Shown here: one piece after another, positions 62,419 to 64,000 of the stretch
How positions within the stretch are numbered: position 1 is the first letter of the stretch
Layout of the letters: each line of letters opens with the position of its first letter
NCBI RefSeq assembly: GCF_016863335.1
Contig: NZ_BOOR01000025.1
Location: 1 to 64,000 of the forward strand
Length of the DNA: 64,000 bases
Direction of reading: 5' to 3'
Source: Planotetraspora thailandica
GTDB taxonomy: Bacteria > Actinomycetota > Actinomycetes > Streptosporangiales > Streptosporangiaceae
Translations under genes and position numbers: made by a program
The notes under the pieces: generated by a model
What the model was told of the DNA's origin: nothing
Seen by the model: the letters and a program-made list of their open reading frames with translations, nothing else
Databases searched by the model: none

Positions 62419-63222
62419 TCAGGTGAGTTGGGTGTCACGTCGGTCGTCGGTCCTGCCGCGCCTGGCTCCCACGTAGCCGATCCGGCGGCTGATGTCGGCG
62501 GCCATGGCGAGCGCGGTCGGGGCGAGGCGATGGCAGTCGTCGAGGCTGAACCTGCCCGCGGGAGCGGACACGCTGAAGGCGCCCACCGGCCGGCCGTCGG
62601 CGTTCATGATCGGCAGGCCGACGCAGCGCACGCCCTCCTCGTTCTCCTCGTCGTCGATCGCGTAGCCGCGTTCGCGCACGACGCGCAGCTCGGCGAGCAG
62701 AGCGTCGCCGGTGAGGGTCCGCGCGGTGCGCACGTCGAGCGGCCCCGCCACGACTTCCGCGGCGCGCCGGTCGTCGAGCGACAGCACGGCTTTGCCCATC
62801 GCGGTGCAGTGCAGGGGCGACCGGGTGCCGATCCGCGAGACCAGCCGGACCGACTTGGCGCTCTCGACCTTGTCGACGTAGACGATCTGGTTGCCGACCG
62901 GCACGCCCAGGTGCACGGTCTCGCCGCTGAGCTCGACCAGCTCGACGAGGTACGGCCGGGCCGCCGCGCGCAGGCCGTCCTCTTCGAGGTATTGGCCCGC
63001 GAGGGTGATGAGGGTGACGCCGAGGCGGTAGGACCCCGCCGCGTCCCGGTCGAGCACGCCCAGCTCGAGCAGCGACGTCACGTACCTGTGCGCCGTGCTG
63101 ACCGCGATGCCGGCGTGGCCGGCGAGCTCGCCCAGTGAGACGCCGGACTGCCCGGCCTCAGACACGGCATTGATGAGTTCGAAGGCCTTGTCGACGCTCG
63201 ATGATTTACGCCCGCTCTTCAT
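62419..63222 (-). CDS. IclR family transcriptional regulator
   Basis: This 267-residue regulator has a winged helix-turn-helix (about residues 8-68) and an IclR effector domain (about 80-255) with PYLVELVELSGETVHLGVPV and IGTRSPLHCTAMGKAVLSLD. It is the first gene of the importer/aldehyde dehydrogenase unit, and a perfect palindrome overlaps its start codon. Autoregulation is therefore likely. The ligand is probably the imported sugar or its metabolite. Confidence 0.93.
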   Translation of the reverse strand: MKSGRKSSSVDKAFELINAVSEAGQSGVSLGELAGHAGIAVSTAHRYVTSLLELGVLDRDAAGSYRLGVTLITLAGQYLEEDGLRAAARPYLVELVELSGETVHLGVPVGNQIVYVDKVESAKSVRLVSRIGTRSPLHCTAMGKAVLSLDDRRAAEVVAGPLDVRTARTLTGDALLAELRVVRERGYAIDDEENEEGVRCVGLPIMNADGRPVGAFSVSAPAGRFSLDDCHRLAPTALAMAADISRRIGYVGARRGRTDDRRDTQLT

Positions 63223-63237
63223 TCGAGTAACTCGAAT
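63221..63237. promoter_or_regulatory. Perfect 17-bp palindrome at the IclR start codon
   Basis: ATTCGAGT-A-ACTCGAAT is an exact 8+1+8 inverted repeat and overlaps the first codon of the regulator (start at 63222). It is a strong candidate operator for IclR autoregulation and for the downstream import operon. Confidence 0.65.
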
Positions 63238-63467
63238 CCATTTTCATATTTCTGCACTGTTTTGCGATGGTTACATCAGGAATTTGGCATGTCAACCCTT
63301 TGTGTGGTGGGGCTTTTCGCTGCGCTGCACGAGTGTTGTGAGCTGGGGAAATGTAGGGATATTGAATGCTACTCGGGTGCTTGCCCGACTTGTTGAATTT
63401 CTCTGTGTGACTGAATTATGTCGCTATGCACGCTCTATCCCTCGATGCGATGTCTCACCCCTTTCCC

Positions 63468-63487
63468 CGTGATCATGCAGAAGTTCG
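63468..63487 (+). repeat. Dispersed repeat, full copy
   Basis: Exact copy of CGTGATCATGCAGAAGTTCG. Confidence 0.85.
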
Positions 63488-63520
63488 GAGAAATGCACGA
63501 CGACCGGCACCCCCCTGTTC

Positions 63521-63540
63521 CGTGATCATGCAGAAGTTCG
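63521..63540 (+). repeat. Dispersed repeat, full copy
   Basis: Exact copy of the 20-bp consensus, starting 53 bp after the previous copy, the same interval as between 38949 and 39002. Confidence 0.85.
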
Positions 63541-63573
63541 TGAACGTGCCTCGTGACCAGGAACTTCTCGACC

Positions 63574-63593
63574 TGTGATCATGCAGAAGTTCG
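63574..63593 (+). repeat. Dispersed repeat, near copy
   Basis: TGTGATCATGCAGAAGTTCG differs from the consensus only at the first base and starts 53 bp after the previous copy. It follows a partial reverse copy GAACTTCTCG at 63561. Confidence 0.8.
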
Positions 63594-63626
63594 ACAGGAA
63601 GGCCTCCCACCTGCGGTGACGCCTTC

Positions 63627-63638
63627 CGTGATCATGCA
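63627..63638 (+). repeat. Dispersed repeat, half copy
   Basis: CGTGATCATGCA is the first 12 bases of the consensus and starts 53 bp after the previous copy, keeping the same period. Confidence 0.65.
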
Positions 63639-63678
63639 CTGAATGAGGGGCGGGGCCTCGAGGCTCCGCCCCTCGTCG

Positions 63679-64000
63679 TCAGCGGGTCCTGACGAAGTCG
63701 GCCATCTCCTGGCGGAGGTCCTCGCTGGGCTCGGCCATGGCCGCGGCCAGAACCCAGTCGACCGCCTCTTCCGGTACGGCCGCCGCCGGCCACCCGGCCA
63801 ACGCCTTCAGCGCCGCGCGCCGGGAGCGCACGCTCCTGGCGGACAGGCCGATGCGGATCAGCGAGAGCCCGACGCCCGGGAACCGGGCCAGCCGGCCGAC
63901 CACCGACTCCAGGGCGTTGTCCGGCGCGAAGTCGGCGCCCCACAGCACGCCGTCCACCGGTTCGCCGGTGAGCAGTTCCAGCGGAAGGAGGTTCTCGGCG
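63679..64000 (-). CDS. C-terminal part of an unidentified protein (start outside window)
   Basis: This frame enters from the right edge and ends with a TGA at 63679. About 107 residues are visible, including AENLLPLELLTGEPVDGVLW, SVVGRLARFPGVGLSLIRIG and WVLAAAMAEPSEDLRQEMAD. Repeated helical patterns with Leu and Ala resemble HEAT-like repeats. No catalytic motif is visible. The stop lies 41 bp beyond the last repeat half copy. Confidence 0.6.
   Translation of the reverse strand, partial: AENLLPLELLTGEPVDGVLWGADFAPDNALESVVGRLARFPGVGLSLIRIGLSARSVRSRRAALKALAGWPAAAVPEEAVDWVLAAAMAEPSEDLRQEMADFVRTR

Larger units (their letters stand above)
63223..63678. other. 456-bp spacer with dispersed 20-bp repeats
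   Basis: Beyond the IclR palindrome the spacer is AT-rich, then holds two exact copies, one near copy and one half copy of the 20-bp repeat seen at 38949-39021. No gene is visible. Confidence 0.7.

Noticed and set aside
63468-63638. CRISPR array
   Set aside because: The repeats are 20 bp, include half copies, and no cas genes are nearby. The constant 53-bp period is noted as a finding, but the units lack the usual repeat length and palindromic ends.

Overview
The window is high-GC, densely coded DNA from an actinobacterium. Gene content (single-Zn-site RecO, UppS, Zur, bacterial-type GlyS, DnaG next to an RpoD-family sigma factor, CopC, many lipoproteins), the frequent GTG starts and the many 4-bp ATGA overlaps point to Streptosporangiales or a relative such as Nonomuraea, Sphaerisporangium or Streptosporangium. 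The genus is an inference, not a measurement.

Bases 1-7000 hold the end of an unidentified gene, then an arginine/ornithine unit on the minus strand (AsnC-type regulator, DDAH-like hydrolase, ornithine aminotransferase), a TetR regulator divergent from a drug-type ABC exporter, a LysR regulator and an anti-sigma-like ATPase. Bases 7200-20200 are largely housekeeping: a CDP-alcohol phosphatidyltransferase pair, recO, uppS, a CGNR protein, zur, glyS, an orphan clpP, a secreted tripeptidyl-aminopeptidase-like hydrolase and ppdK. The divergent hydrolase/ppdK spacer carries three evenly spaced DasR-like palindromes.

Bases 20300-31800 hold a secreted M14 carboxypeptidase, an HTH protein, an internally deleted subtilase, dgt, a ferredoxin-reductase-like flavoprotein, an M23-like lipoprotein, dnaG, a principal-type sigma factor and two small conserved genes. 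Bases 31900-43000 hold tRNA-Asn, a bacterial nitric oxide synthase, an enoyl-CoA hydratase, galK, a lipoprotein/DUF1023 hydrolase pair, an HTH regulator, a repeat-rich spacer, two glycosyltransferase-like membrane proteins and an acetyltransferase.

The most unusual locus is 42828-43947. A 243-residue protein of unknown function is followed by two tandem RNA-like modules. In each, the T-arm and the 3' acceptor strand come before the 5' acceptor strand and the D-arm. These are circularly permuted tRNA-like structures, and the position of the anticodon arm is extended into a long imperfect stem. The layout resembles the tRNA-mimicking part of bacterial Y RNAs. A strong terminator follows.

Bases 44000-64000 hold a CopC copper unit and large secreted proteins for carbohydrate binding and oxidation (ThuA/DUF1080/discoidin; PQQ-type dehydrogenase/PKD/CBM6/discoidin; a discoidin protein). 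They also hold two complete ribose-type ABC sugar importers, one with an aldehyde dehydrogenase under an IclR regulator. A palindrome ACATC(C/G)GATGT upstream of the ThuA gene and of the first importer suggests one regulon. A 20-bp dispersed repeat (CGTGATCATGCAGAAGTTCG) sits in two intergenic spacers about 25 kb apart.
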